Assembly (NCBI GenBank): GCA_037349105.1
Contig: JAYJMM010000042.1
Location: forward strand, 723,501 to 787,500
Direction of reading: 5' to 3'
From: Limnomonas spitsbergensis
Taxonomy: Eukaryota > Chlorophyta > Chlorophyceae > Chlamydomonadales
DNA: 64,000 nt
Below, in pieces: positions 1 through 12,300 of this stretch; position 1 is the first letter of the stretch, and every line of letters begins with the position of its first letter. The position numbers were made by a program, and so were the translations under genes. The notes under the pieces are model-generated. The model saw nothing but the letters and a program-made list of their open reading frames with translations. It made no database searches and was not told the origin of the DNA.

Positions 1-649
1 TGGGCTGTCAGCATGTGATCAAGGTAGTGATAGCTCCAGACCCACAGGCGGGGGACGGGCGGATCGCGTTGTATCGCGCTGTATCGCAGAAGCTGCCACG
101 CACTCCCTCCCATTTGGTGGCGTCCGACGTTTGCAGGGTCAGCGGATTTATGGACCTTGCCACAACGATCAAAAGTGATCTGCTTATTCATGATCCACCA
201 GACCAACTACCATGTGCTGCGTGTCATACAGCTCATTCTAAGGCTGGCTCAGCTGATTTCGGGGTGTCTCCAAAGGAGCCAAACCCTCAGTATGGGGGGC
301 CAGGGGGTCACATGGTAATTCAAGCAATATTTATGATGTAAATGGTCTCATGTTGGCAAGAAGAACACGGAGGTGCCGCTGCCAGCCTCAACAGACCTCA
401 AGAAAAAAGATACGAAGTTTTCCAAATATTAGATTTTTGGGGAGACCACCCACCCACCCCAACTTCCCCCCCCCCCATATCCCCAACCCCCCCTGCCAGG
501 GCTGGGCCCAAAAACATTTTGAAACAGCTATGGAACGCTCTCGTGAAGCTCTACAAAAAAGGAGGATGGGGTCGATTTGTTTTTGCCCCCCCCTCGAGTT
601 ACGGTGTCTAGTCGCCGTAATACGTTGCACTGCAACCCCTTATATATAC

Positions 650-715
650 GATGAATGACGTTACACCTCTGGGCCCTGCTCAGGAAGGCTAGGCCGCGAG
701 GGCACTTAACTGTTC
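650..715 (+). repeat. Dispersed element A, copy 1
   Basis: The copy carries the family signature ATGACGTTACACCTCTGGGC, then CCTGCT, a short A/G-rich spacer, GGC(T/C)(C/A)GGCCGCG and a GGGC-CTAAC end, followed by a purine-rich tail. The same order of blocks recurs near 1489, 20981, 21126 and 22737, and inverted near 21477-21540. Short length, a conserved core and an A/G-rich tail would fit a non-autonomous retroelement, but no tRNA-type promoter boxes were recognised. Confidence 0.55.
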
Positions 716-1488
716 AGATGGGAGAAAAGAAGAGACTATGCGGAAGAAAAAAAGGAAAGGCCGGCAAGGCAAACAAGTCTCACAACTCAGCTCCTTAAGA
801 AACTAGCCCTCAACAATGCCTACAACAGCGTTTAAAAAAGCAAGTGCATTCCACCCCTGCTCGGCCTGGTACAGCTGGTGGTTATGCCGGTGTTATGCAG
901 TGTTATCGCCCTATCCCGTTGCTGCACCCTAAGCACAGGATATGTTCCTGATGAACCACCGGCCTAAGGAGTTCAGGTCAATGTCAATGTGGAGGTGCTG
1001 CTGTACTGCTGCAGACTCCACACACACATGATGTCATGGCAGACCAGCTATCTCTTTCCTGAGGCAGCAAGGGACAGAGCGGGAGGGTTATTCAGCATGG
1101 CCCAGATGTGTTATTTTATTGTCTTGACAACTGGTTGACACAGCTGCGAGGCCGCCGGTAGCACTCATGTTTGACATTGTGTCGTTCTTGGGTTCTGTTG
1201 AAGACCCACCCGTTATGTCAGTGACGCAACACCTCTGGCTCCCACGCTTGGGCGCCCATCTGTCTGGTTGGGAGACAATTTGAGGAGAAGAAGGGGCGGA
1301 GCAAAGATTGGGAAAAGGAAGCGATCAGACGAGAGATAAAGCTAAGTAGCTGAAGAGCGTTGAGGGAAGCAGTCGGAATAATGTAACCAAAGCGTCAGGC
1401 GTTGGTCGGCATGCATACGCATGGTCCAAGGGTAACGGGTGGCTTCCAACAGGCAGGTGGGTTTAGGATGGTGCTGTGGTGCATAAAT

Positions 1489-1570
1489 CAATGACGTTAC
1501 ACCTCTGGGCCCTGCTAGAAAAAGGCTCGGCTGCGTGGGCGCCTAACTTAAGAGTTGGGAGGAAAGATGG
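1489..1570 (+). repeat. Dispersed element A, copy 2
   Basis: Longest match to the copy at 22737-22820. The two share the core and its extension GCGCCTAACTTAAGAGTTGG followed by GAGGAAAGATGGAAA, so the element is at least about 80 bp. A purine-rich run to about 1640 follows. Confidence 0.6.
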
Positions 1571-2202
1571 AAAGAAACACAGAAGGGGGCAGGACAAAAG
1601 AAAGGAGGGAAAAAGTGGGAAAGAAAGTGAAGGGTGTGGTGCATAAGTGCATGAGCGCAGAACCACATGACGATCTGCTGCGTGTGGATGGAAGGGGATC
1701 AGCAGGCACAATTCCAGATTGTCAGCTACCATGCACAGCTAGGACCATGGTGCAGCCATGCCAACTAACGTCTTTTGTGAGAGGACAGGAACATTGATGG
1801 AACCCCAAAACGTGATTTTAGGTGCAGTCATGCGCACATCCTATGTGATGGGGCAGCAACTGGGAACCTGGTGTCCTAAATACGGTAGGTTGGAAAGAGA
1901 GGATCGTTTGGCGGATGCAACCATGAACCATGTGGTATGTATAGATGCCACCAGTTTTGCACATGTATTGATAGATTGGCTCAGCTGCCGGACATTCTAG
2001 CACCAGTGCGTTTGCCATAACCAGCAGTGAGGATAGGCTGCAGGACAGCCATGCTGCACCCATAATTCCGATTCGCCAAACCTGGACCCGATGCCCCCGA
2101 ATCGCCTGTGGCATTGGTTAGGGTTATGTTAGGGTGCCAGCGTCATCTCTTCTGTGCGTTCAAATATATTTTGTGCTCTGCTTCCATGGACCAGAACAGA
2201 AA

Positions 2203-2237
2203 CACCATCATATTGAAGATATCATGATATGATGGTG
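2203..2237. other. Short perfect inverted repeat (hairpin)
   Basis: CACCATCATAT at 2203-2213 is the exact reverse complement of 2227-2237, around a 13-nt loop that itself contains ATCATGAT. It has no neighbouring gene context. It may be a remnant of a small transposon terminus or simply a local palindrome. Confidence 0.45.
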
Positions 2238-2680
2238 GGTTGACGACGGCTACCTGGATGGCAGTGTCATCAAGTGTACGATACCGTACAACACGCCGAA
2301 TTCAGTTTAAAGGGGTTGGACGATTCTCGGCCGCGCTGGCCACCCTGGCACGCCGTGTCTGTGTTGTTCCCCGGAGTTCGTCCAGAATTCCCACAAGCAA
2401 TTTGTCACACACAAGAGCCATACCCTTGTATTAAATCCCCTTACTCTCCTCTTCAACGCATTCCTAAATTATTCTGACTAGCACTGCCTGACTTTCAAAC
2501 GTCCTGTTTGTTGCTGACCCCTATGTTGCTTATTGTTGCTTGATTGACAATACACCAGTACTCCGATTCGTCGGGATCTTGACGTGTCGATCCTTCAATT
2601 GCGACGACCCCAAGCAAACGAATTACAATTGGAGTCGGACACGTCATGCACAGGTAGAGGTGGTGAGGGATTGTCGAGCA

Positions 2681-2870
2681 ATGGGGCCAATTGAAAACGC
2701 CGTCACTCAACTCAACTGTTTGGCTATATCGGAATTTCCCCAGATGATTGGCGACGCACCCGTGGTGGTGCTATGCGCAGACGTGTCTCCTCATCTTATG
2801 TCTCATCTATTGCACGCGTATTTTGAGGATGTCAAGCAATGTGCCCGATATAATGCATACCGTGCGTGTG
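2681..2870 (+). CDS. Possible first exon of the unknown gene at 3054-4936
   Basis: An ATG at 2681 opens a frame (MGPIENAVTQL...) that stays open to a plausible donor G|GTAAAT at 2870/2871. The peptide is moderately hydrophobic and not repeat-derived. Its end phase (1) does not match the exon starting at 3054, which needs one base to complete a codon. Either a different donor is used (a weak GTGTGG after 2865 would fit) or this is not the first exon. Confidence 0.25.
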
Positions 2871-3053
2871 GTAAATCTCCATCCACCTCCCCTGCCTTCC
2901 ACTCTCTGTCTCTCTGCCATGAGCTCATGACAGTGACAGTCTTATGAGGTCCTCGGGGTCGATCGGGGTTCATCGCTTACAACCATCATTTTGACATCTA
3001 TTTATCAATGCGCGTGTCCCGGACACAACTTATCGTCTGTATTTGTGTCACAG

Positions 3054-4936
3054 ATCTACATCCCAGGTTGGCGCCTTTTTTGCGGAAGCAGCATATTCGC
3101 CTATTGCTTCAAGAAAGCGTGCCTTGTCGCATACCGAAAGTTCTGGTGCGTTCAAAGGAACTGAGTCGATCAATTTGAAGCTGGATACCTTATCCCCCAA
3201 ATCGTACCAAACCGTCTTCGCCAACAACAAAACAACAGCCAATCCAATTCGATGGCCCTTCCCTGCCATCCCTGCAGGTGCCTCAAAGGTGCACAACTCG
3301 TCTCATTGCGAATGGTTCCTGTCCAGCTTGAGCCCCGTTAAGGCGCCACGACCTCCCACAACGCCTGCGTCACATTCAGACTCTGTCCATCGCCTCAGCT
3401 CCGTTCAATACATGGAGGACGAGCAATCCAGCGACAACTCCACGGACGAGCTAGAAGAGCCATGTACTCCTAGGTGAGCTGCAGATTTTGACGCAATGCC
3501 TCTGTCCGTGCTCGCGCGATGTCCAGCTGGCACTCCCAGGTGTCAGCCTTCGCGATCGATCATTCAACAGCGTGGCACCCGCCCCTTGAGGCAATGCCGA
3601 TACTGCTGCTGTTCTACTGCTGCTACTGCTGCTACTACTACTGCTGCTCTGGATCCTCAGCCTGCTGGTCTTCCCTTCCCTCCTGCAACACATGACTAAG
3701 GCAGCCCTCGTCCAAGTGCACACAGCTTGTGAAGTGCACCCACTGACCTGTCTTTCCAGGGCGCAGTTGCCCCCTACCAGTATTGCTGCTCTGATGCCTT
3801 TGCCTTGAGCTAGCGTGCCATTTCTGCCTGTGACATCCCTTCCTATTCCAGCCACTGCCATGAAGCCTCTCCATCACCCTGAGTTATCTCCGTCATCTGG
3901 AATTCTGAATTCTGAATGCCTCACCCTACACAGGGCCTCCTCCGTGTCATGCAGTATCTTCACGCCCACTGCCGCCGTCAAGATGCAGCAGGCCGCCCTC
4001 GCCTCCCCGCTCCTACCCCCATCCACCATCTGCCCGCTTCTGTCCGGCCTCGCCTTCATTCACACCACGCACTCGCCGCCCCCTCTGAGCCGTGGCAGCG
4101 GTGCCCGGCCCCGCTCACAATACAACTCCGAGGCCTTCTCCTCGCGTCTCGATAGTGCCGTCTACGACAGCACCTGCTGCGACTCCCCGCGAGCGCTGGC
4201 CGTTTCTGTCCAGCAATGGACTACGCCGCGAAGCTGCCTGGCAAGATCGATGGACGGAATATTCAGCGGCCCACGCTTGTTGCCGAGGTCTGGTGGCTCA
4301 ATTGTGCTGAGGTGGGTGGCTTCTCTAAAGTGCCAGCCGTTGGTCCTGCATCTCTTGCTTAGGCGCGTATGTGTGGGCCTCCTCCTGCATGGGCTTCGAT
4401 GGCAGCTGCTGGCTGTGTCTTGGGTCTGTGAATTGGGCAAACCATTGGTTTGGATGTTGACAGCCGTGCCCCCTCTCACTCCCCCTCCACGCCTGCAGTG
4501 CTAGCTGCTGGTTTGTGAAGCATAGCAAGCCGGTTTGATACTGACGGTTGCCCCCCTGCATGCCTTCCCCCTTGATGCTGGCAGACCTGGAAGCTGGGTC
4601 GTGAAGAATGGCAAGCTGGAGCGACAGAGCTTTCTGCAGGATGACACTGACGCCCATTTGGCCGCCAGGATGCTCGTGCAGCTTTGCTCCCAAAGCGGCA
4701 CCCCCACTCGCAGCAGCCGAGCATCCGCCATCTCATGTGATAGCCCTAGGGTCGAAACTTCTGGGTTCAAGGTGAATCCGTTTGCGTCGGACGCGGAGCT
4801 CGCCAGTCGCGACATTTCCGGCGTAGCAGGTGCCGTCCAGGATGCAGGGGGGGTGCCCAGGATTTCCTGCCTGGCCCCTGTGGCCCTTGCGCAGCTGATG
4901 CTGCCTCCACCTCGCCCTGCCCCGCTAGAGAAGTGA
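3054..4936 (+). CDS. Hypothetical protein, three phase-consistent exons, 5' end unresolved
   Basis: Three open segments join with matching phases: 3054-3473 (ends AG|GTGAGC), 3814-4287 (after GAGCTAG; ends CCGAG|GTCTGG) and 4585-4936 (after GCTGGCAG; TGA stop). All junctions split an AG|N codon. The first segment is Ser/Pro-rich and acidic at its end (EDEQSSDNSTDELEEP). The second is Ser/Pro/Leu-rich with low-complexity stretches. The last (PGSWVVKNGKLERQSFLQ, then MLVQLCSQSG) looks most like folded protein. No known domain is recognised, so no function is assigned. The donor after 4287 is weak. A different 3' end of exon 2 with an added small exon (for example from 3541) is possible. The gene lies about 4.4 kb upstream of the catalase on the same strand. 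Confidence 0.45.
3600..3656. repeat. CTG/CTA-type trinucleotide microsatellite
   Basis: Imperfect TAC/TGC/TGT trinucleotides run through this stretch, within what is modelled as an intron of the unknown gene. If translated in the frame opening at 3541 it would give Cys and Ala/Thr runs, which argues for low-complexity sequence rather than a conserved exon. Confidence 0.6.
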
Positions 4937-6903
4937 CAGCTTAGCTACGGCTCTCTTGCCCAGATGTAGAGAGGCTTCTGCCCGATGAGCAAACAGGCTT
5001 GATGCAGACCCGTTGCGAACATCATATGCTGAATGTCCTGCTTTGTGGGATAATTGCGATCAGTTGATATCCTTGCAATGCCCTGCCCTCTGCAGTATTA
5101 GGAGTAACATCCTAAAATGGCACATGGCCAATTGTTTTAACAACTAACGCTGCCATTCTTTGGCGCTGACGAAGCGTGTGAGCGGCATGCATCTCAGTAC
5201 AGCCATTTGCCTGAATGCTGGATTGATTCACCCTACACACCTGGTTTTCGTTCTACTCACCACTTCCCTGCCCTTTTCGAAGCTTGACATGACAAGTCTG
5301 CACAAACCCTCACCGAGCAGTTGTACCATCCGATAAAGGACGTATCCTTTTAACTCAATTATTGTATTGACGCTTGAAAGGAGAAGTTACTGTTTCTTCA
5401 TTAATGGCAATCGGTCGTTTATTTTTCTCCAGAAATATCTTGTTAGTGCCCGTTTCTGCGCATCCATCATTCGACTACCCCAGTGATTTTTCTGGGGTGT
5501 CCTTTCGGTTGGTGTCGGTCCAGGGGAATCTTGGAGCCGCATATAGCTTGAGTGCTGCTGCTGCTGCTACCGTCTTGTCCTTTGGGTTGGTTATTTTGGG
5601 AGACTAAGGAGGGTTCGATGGGCAGGCAGTGATTCTGCTTTGTGTTCTGCATGCCGTGTATTTTGGGCAATCGCGTTATTTTTGGGTCGGTAAATTGGCT
5701 GGTCAAGTACTCTTTCCTTGTGGATGCTGGCACTATTGTGTGGATGGATTGACTCCGTACGTTTCTCTCTTGCCCGCAGGCTGTAAATTGTCTTAGCTAA
5801 CTGAGGACGCTGTTTGCTGTTATGCGTGTCTGTAATGATATGCATCTCATTTTTGTCCAGCTGTATCTTGATATATCTGAAATACCCTTATACTTAATAT
5901 ATCTATATACCGGTATTAATATGCTGTCCTATATTGTGTTCAGTGATCGGCCCTGGGCAGTTCAGTCGTCCACCTCTGCTGTCTTTCAGTGTGTTCAAGT
6001 GCGCACTTCTGTTGGTCTGATATGCAAGTCTAGTCGATGCATGGATGTTTTCTAGTGTGTTCTTGTGCGCGCAACGGTTGCACTGGTTTGAATGTGTTTC
6101 AATGCACGAAAAGACCCATGTAGAGGCGAGTCTGCTTTTCTTGAGGTGGCCTGCCTGATTAGGTGCGTCGAAGGTATATTAACTGATATAATCGCATAAA
6201 CGTGATGCTGAATGCGGTTATTTCCTCGTGAGGAACAACTGTCGCACGGGCTCTGATTGATTATCCCCTGCTGTTTTGCGTGGGCCGTGACTGCACCGAT
6301 GCTATCATGATGAATTTAGATCAACTTTTTAAGGGAGGCATACTGATTTCGCCTTCAGTTTTTAGCCCGAACCCGGTTTGCAGGCTCTAGTCTCATGCAT
6401 AATTGGTGATCTTCCGCTGGACTGAACCATCTGTATAGAGTGCAGAAGGGTTACCTGATGAGTGCTTTACTGAGATATTTTAACTGGATAGTTGTTTACT
6501 GAATAGTTGTTAAAAGTTTCACGCCATATCTTTGTCTCACATCCTGTAAGTGGAGGCTATACACCTGCCCACTTCCTCTTCAGACTGGCCGGATCAGCTT
6601 TTTACCCAGAATCGATTCGTGAAAAGCCTCGTATCGTGCAGGCCAGAATAAATTACCTAGTCAAGTGTCATATGCCCATTCAATAGTATGGACGAGGCTT
6701 GAATTAAAGAAGTAACAGATACTGTAATAATGCCTATAATGTTACGCTAGGAGAATGGCCAGGAGATCTAAATTCGAAAGGCTAGACTGATAGAATAGAA
6801 AAAAGAAAGGAACTGGAATAAGAACATCAAAGGAAGGGACAGACAAAAGGCCGAAAAAGAAAGGCATATGCCATATGTACAGATATGCAGAAAGTGTGTT
6901 GTG

Positions 6904-7086
6904 CCGTAGTTACGGACGTGTTTCGTAGTTTTCGAAGTTTGTTGTTGCTTCAAAAATCGCTGTTTTGGCGATTTTTTTGATTCGTTGCCCCTTGACATGA
7001 AAAATTCCAGTCAAAAACATGTTCACAACTGATTTCGTAGCTCCCTGAACAACGATCAATACAACGAAATACGTCTGTGACTACGG
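6904..7086. mobile_element. MITE-like element with terminal inverted repeats
   Basis: The left end CCGTAGTTACGGACGTGTTT is matched, inverted, by the right end: the reverse complement of 7064-7086 reads CCGTAGTCACAGACGTATTT. Similarity continues a few bases inward (CGTAGTTTTCG against CGTTGTATTGATCG). The interior has no coding frame, as expected for a 183-bp non-autonomous DNA element. No clear target-site duplication is visible at the flanks, so the call rests on the inverted termini. Confidence 0.5.
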
Positions 7087-7619
7087 TATATCCTTTTAGA
7101 ACCCCCTATCCAGAACACGCATATTCAGCTGGGCATCTGCACAGCCATGCTTTTGGAGCCCAGAGGTTTCCCAGAGGTGCAATATCTTTGTTTCCATTCA
7201 TATTGCTGCAGTTGCAAGACTTGAAGCACCTGTAAAGACCTGCCCATTCCAACAGGGTGTCATGACACTTCCACATTCACTGTACCTTTTTGAGCCCTCG
7301 AGGAACTAATCAGCAAGCCAAAGGTATGATTCAGCTACATCTGGGCCTACGGCCAAGGCACACAAGTTAAGGCAAGCCCTGCAACTTGGGACACCGGCCA
7401 TTGGCCGATCAAGTTCGGTCCCCAGCGACCCAATGGGGCCAGTGGTGGCTGCCCAACGGCCAGCCAAGGATTACCATCGCACACTCAAATAAACAAAGCC
7501 ATGCATGGAAGGAGATAGAGACGCCAGACTCATGGATGGACACAGACCCCTCTGTTTCTGGGTTTACAACCCGGCCTATGGCTGCGGGGCTTGGTGCATC
7601 ATACCCTTTTGCTTGGGCT

Positions 7620-7710
7620 GACGTAGGCCAGTCAAGGTGGCTTGGTCCCCATGGGCCCCTCGGTGGCCACCAGGTCATCCCACTAAGGCAGTCTGGTACG
7701 CACTCAAGTC
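7620..7710 (-). repeat. Dispersed element C, inverted copy
   Basis: Read on the minus strand this segment has TGCGTACCAGACTGCC followed by GGTGGCCACCGAGGGGCCCA. This resembles the plus-strand copies at 25477-25545 and 60941-61015, which share GTGxGCACCAGA, a short spacer, GCCGGGCGGCCACC and CTGGGCC. It is more diverged than those two. Confidence 0.35.
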
Positions 7711-9136
7711 AACAGTGAGGAACACATGTATAGGGTGCACTAAGATGGACACATGCCAATGCAGTGTCATTTGAATCTCACGTCCCAAGGCCCAAAGAAA
7801 CAATTTCGACCACAAACAGTCAATGACGCTATGCCTCTGCCATAAACGGCAACGGTCGCTATTTTCAGCACACTTGAGCTACACTTCAAGTGCATCTGGC
7901 CTGCGGTTGGGGGCCTGGTGCAACCAGCCACGCTGATCGGGCGCCCAGATGTAAGCCACCTGACCTACACTACAGCATACTTGAGCTACACGTCAACACA
8001 TTTCTGCACACTTGAGCTAAACTTCAACTACATCCCGGCCTTTGCCGGGTGGGGCCTGGGCCTGGGCTCGGGCACCTGGCTGTGGGCCATTAGTCCAATG
8101 GGCCATGCTGATTGGGCCACTGGCCATCAAGGTTAGGCCCTGCTTAGACCTTTGGCAGCTGCAGGACTGCCAGCCGATGGATGACACGTGGCCAGAGAAA
8201 TGACTGCCTATCCAGTATCCACTGAAACCTTGTGTCCCTGTTTCCTGGTGAGGCAGCCCCTGAAGTACTCTGGTGCGCACAAAAAGAGCACTGATGGGAA
8301 GGAGCAACCTCAGGTTCGTGGGGATGACCTCCTGATCCACTAGCAACCTGCCAACCTAGCATGCACACCGCAGAAGATCTGTACATCAGGGCTCAAAAGG
8401 GGTGTTGCATTTTCGATGTAAATTGGCTTAGGCCACCAAACCGGAGTTTGGCAGGAATGCTGCCAAAGCATGCATGGCAAAGTACCGAGTAACAGACTTG
8501 TCAAAACCGGGGTCTTCTTCAGTGTGCACCTCAAGGGCTGCCGGCGTCAACTGAAGGGCAGCTGGGGACCAAATCTTGTCATGCGGCCCGACCTACCTTC
8601 GGATACCCATGCAACAAGGATTGCTGCACTATGCCGCTCAAGCTGAAGACTGGTTTGCTGTTATAGTTTCGCTGAAGCTTTGAAAAATTAACGGTGGCTC
8701 AAACTATGGAATCCAGCAAGACCTACGACTCTTCGAGAGCCTGACATGCATGAAAGGTGCTCTGTGTCCTTATACAGTTGAACATGCAACATTGTAGTGC
8801 GTCACGCCACCACAGCAAAGCAGGGCACCTTAAGCTGTTGCTGTGCAAGCGCAACCATCTGTCCATCCACATAGTCTCGTCCATTCCAAGGCTGAGATCT
8901 TGTACCCCGGTCTGCGACTCTGTGAGGCAAGCGGGTAACACCAGCCGTAACTTCGTAAAATTAGTGGAAACCTGCATAATTCATTGTTGGCAATTGGGCA
9001 AGTTGCGGCAGGGTAGAGTTGCTGAGTCTGTTGCTGACACGTGCATCTGCCAGTTGCTGACTAGATGGTTCGTTGTCGGTTGCGAAGAGGCTTCCTTCAG
9101 ATTTTGGCCTCAGGCCGAAGAACGTGAGGATCAACA

Positions 9137-9317
9137 CAAAATATAGATAAATCGAAGCACCGGGCACTCCATTCAATCTTCAGATCCGTCTATATTTTAC
9201 TCTGCAGCTCAGTTTCGAACCTTTCAATTCCAGAGGTTGTCGACGCAGATATCAGCCCCTGCTTCTGCGGAGTTCTTCGCCTCCCCCTATCCCTAATTTG
9301 AATCAGTCTTTGGAGAC
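9137..9317 (+). promoter_or_regulatory. Candidate catalase promoter and 5' UTR
   Basis: TATA-like words occur at 9139-9151 (AAATATAGATAAA) and 9191-9199 (TATATTTTA), about 170 and 120 bp before the catalase ATG. The segment from about 9250 through the start codon and into intron 1 is also preserved in a diverged copy at 21296-21450, which suggests the transcribed 5' region was once duplicated. Assignment is by position only. Confidence 0.25.
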
Positions 9318-12300
9318 ATGGACCCTGCAACGGTATGAATATGATTGCGTCGCCCCTCTGGCCAGCGGAGAAGTCTCCAATGCAGTCCTCGTCTCGGAAG
9401 TAGTTTTGTTGCATTATCTGGCACGTTGTGTTTGCTTAATCCAAGTGAAGCGCTTAAGCGCTGAGCAGCTGTTCGGCTTAATTGGACGCTAGACAGGCGT
9501 CCGCTCCCAGAGCGTAAATGCGTTGTGTACATGCGTAATGGCTCCTTGTAGGTGCCGGCATGTTGCGGGATGTGATGACATGACTGCCTCCTGCCTTCCT
9601 CCTCAGTCCCCCATACAAGCGCACACCTTTGGGTTGTTGCTTCAGGGGCAGCGGCAGCGCTTATTTCAGTGGGCAGTTGGGCACCCAATCACCTAGGGGG
9701 GCTGTTGGGTGGCCACAGCTGGATCATGAGGGACCAATCCCTGACCAGCCTTCGGCCTGTCCCCCTAGCAGGGCTCGTGGCACCAGGGTTCCTCGACCAT
9801 AGGCCATGGCGTAGCAAAATTGTTGCCAAAGATTCCGACACCAAGTGTTGTCCCCCCTCCCACCCCCATGTCGAGCGTAGCACCGACCCAGCTCTTCGCA
9901 CAACACAAACTACTGGACCACCAACTCCGGCGCTCCAGTATGGAACAACAACTCCTCACTTACAGGTACGCGACTCTTTAGTGCCATCCACGTGTTGGAG
10001 TGGAGAAAGGGTTTTTGTGTTTGTTGCACAGTTCCAGTAGGCTTTGTCTCTCTGAGATGGGTAAAGAATAAGCCTCCTGGCATCTGTCTTGAGAGTGGCA
10101 GAAGGGGTGGCTTATTGAGCTAAAACTCGTTTTCATACTGTTATCCAAGGAGAATGTTGACTGCTTTCAAACCCCCGGATTAGCATTCGGCCGTATTCCA
10201 TATTTCTATCTGAATATCATCTACCGGTACTTGCAATAGCCTGGACTGCCATGTATTTAACTTCCAGTACCATCTATATGAGCATATATCTAGACGAAAG
10301 GCGGCAATTTTGGCTCGCCACTTCGATGGCAAGACCAGGAGCTCATTTTATGCCCTTAGCTTGGATCCCAGGTGTACTGGCCCAGCAAGAAATGCCTGTG
10401 CTTATTTCTGCGCAGCATGCTACCTTTGTCAGCCTACTGTTTAACCGTAACTGGGCCGATGGGGGGATCAAACTTCGGTGACTGACAGTTGTTGGCCCAA
10501 GTATCAGGGCTTGCTGCACCAGCCCCCTGCTGCTGTAGGCCATGGCAGCTGAATTGCAGCCGAAGGACATCAAATAATTTTGCCTCCATCCCCCAACAGT
10601 TGGGCAGCGTGGGCCCATCTTGCTAGAGGATTACCATCTGGTGGAGAAGCTGGCACAGTTTGATCGTGAGAGGATTCCAGAGAGGGTCGTCCACGCTCGC
10701 GGCACAGTGGCCAAGGGTTTCTTTGAGGTGTGTGTGCTGGAACCAACGATTTGCGGGCAGGGCTATGGTATGTGGATCAGCGCTAAACTGTGCAGCAATT
10801 TGCCAATCCTTATTTCCACGTGTCTGTGAGCTTTTATAGGGCTAGCACTTAATTGCATTGAAGACAAAGTAGCTGGCCAATCTCTGGTGATGGCTTCCCA
10901 CCGTCTGCACAGTGGAGGGAACGGCATTGGATGAGGGACTGCCACTCCCCCTCTCCTCCCCCTGAACGCCAGCTAGGCTGCGTCTGGTCTCCTTTGTGTA
11001 AAAGAAAGGGGGACGTCAGGCCTGCCATGTTCATGAATCACTCTTGGCTCTTTTATGCACCTAGCTACCTGCTATCCTGCACCTGCCTGAAATCTGCACG
11101 TGCCTCGCACTGCATTGTTTGAATCAACCTGCGCAGGAGAGGTGTGTCGGCCACATCGCACGCGCCTATGCACTCCTGTGCCTCTGCGCGCCTGTGCTTA
11201 TTAATGTCCTCTAGTGCCTGCTTTACAATCAAAATTGTTAATTTCATGCTACTGTTTTGATTTTAAATAAGCCTGTCTGTGCCTTAACCTGCCTGCCCCC
11301 CCCCCCTCCCATTTCCGCATTACTCGCCTGGCCCTGTCTAGGTGACGCATGACATCAGCCACCTCACCTGTGCGGACTTCCTGCGAGCACCTGGTGTGCA
11401 GACACCTGTCATCACTCGCTTCTCAACAGTGGTGCATGAGCGGGTGAGATGCCTGGGCGGGGACGAGGGATACAGGCTGACGGACGGGGTCGGGAACATG
11501 CTGACAGGCTGTAACAGGCTGGCAGGGAGGGTTACAGACTGACAGGCTGTAATAGGCTGGCAGGGAGGGTTACAGACTGACAGGCTGTAACAGGCTGGCT
11601 GGGAGGGTTACAGGCTGTATCAGGCTGGCAGGGAGGGTTACAGACTGACAGGCTGTAACAGGCTGGCTGGGTGGGTCACAGACTGACAGGCTGTAACAGG
11701 CTGGCAGGGAGGGTTACAGACTGACAGGCTGTAACAGGCTGGCTGGGAGGGTTACAGACTGACAGGCTGTAACAGGCTGGCTGGGAGGGTTACAGACTGG
11801 CAGGCTGTAACAGGCTGGCAGGGAGGGTTACAGACTGACAGGCTGTAACAGGCTGGCTGGGAGGGTTACAGACTGACAGGCTGTAACAGGCTGGCAGGGA
11901 GGGTTACAGACTGACAGGCTGTAACAGGCTGGCTGGGAGGGTTACAGACTGACAGGCTGTAACAGGCTGGCTGGGAGGGTTACAGGCTGTAACAGGCTGG
12001 CTGGGAGGGTTACAGACTGACAGGCTGTAACAGGCTGGCTGGGAGGGTTACAGACTGACAGGCTGTAACAGGCTGACAGACAGGGAGGGTAACAGGCTGA
12101 CAGACAGGGAGGGTAACAGACTGACAGGCTGTAATAGGCTGGTGATATGCTGCTGAGGGTGGTAAGGCCGTAGGTTAGAGACCAGGGCCGTGTAATCGTG
12201 TATCAAGTTTGGCCGCCTTAAAAAGGAAAAGAATAGTTCGCTTTGGTCCTCCGCCCTCTCCACACATACATTCAGACCTCACCGGAGGCCGTGCGTCACC

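Larger units (their letters stand above)
1..2680. other. Intergenic region with dispersed repeats, no supportable gene
   Basis: No reading frame here has convincing protein character or joins to a neighbour across phase-consistent splice sites. The stretch holds homopolymer C tracts near 465-490, two copies of a dispersed element (near 650 and 1489, listed separately) and purine-rich sequence after each copy. A short perfect inverted repeat lies at 2203-2213 and 2227-2237 (11-bp arms, 13-nt loop). The upstream part of a gene ending left of the window cannot be excluded. Confidence 0.5.
4937..9317. other. Intergenic region: 3' flank of unknown gene and 5' flank of catalase
   Basis: AT content rises after 5000 and no frame joins into a credible gene. 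It holds a short CTG run at 5551-5567, a MITE-like element at 6904-7086, and from about 7380 to 8140 GC-rich segments rich in GGCC and GCCAATGGGCC-type words resembling dispersed element C. The last 200 bp before 9318 should contain the catalase promoter and 5' UTR. Confidence 0.5.
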
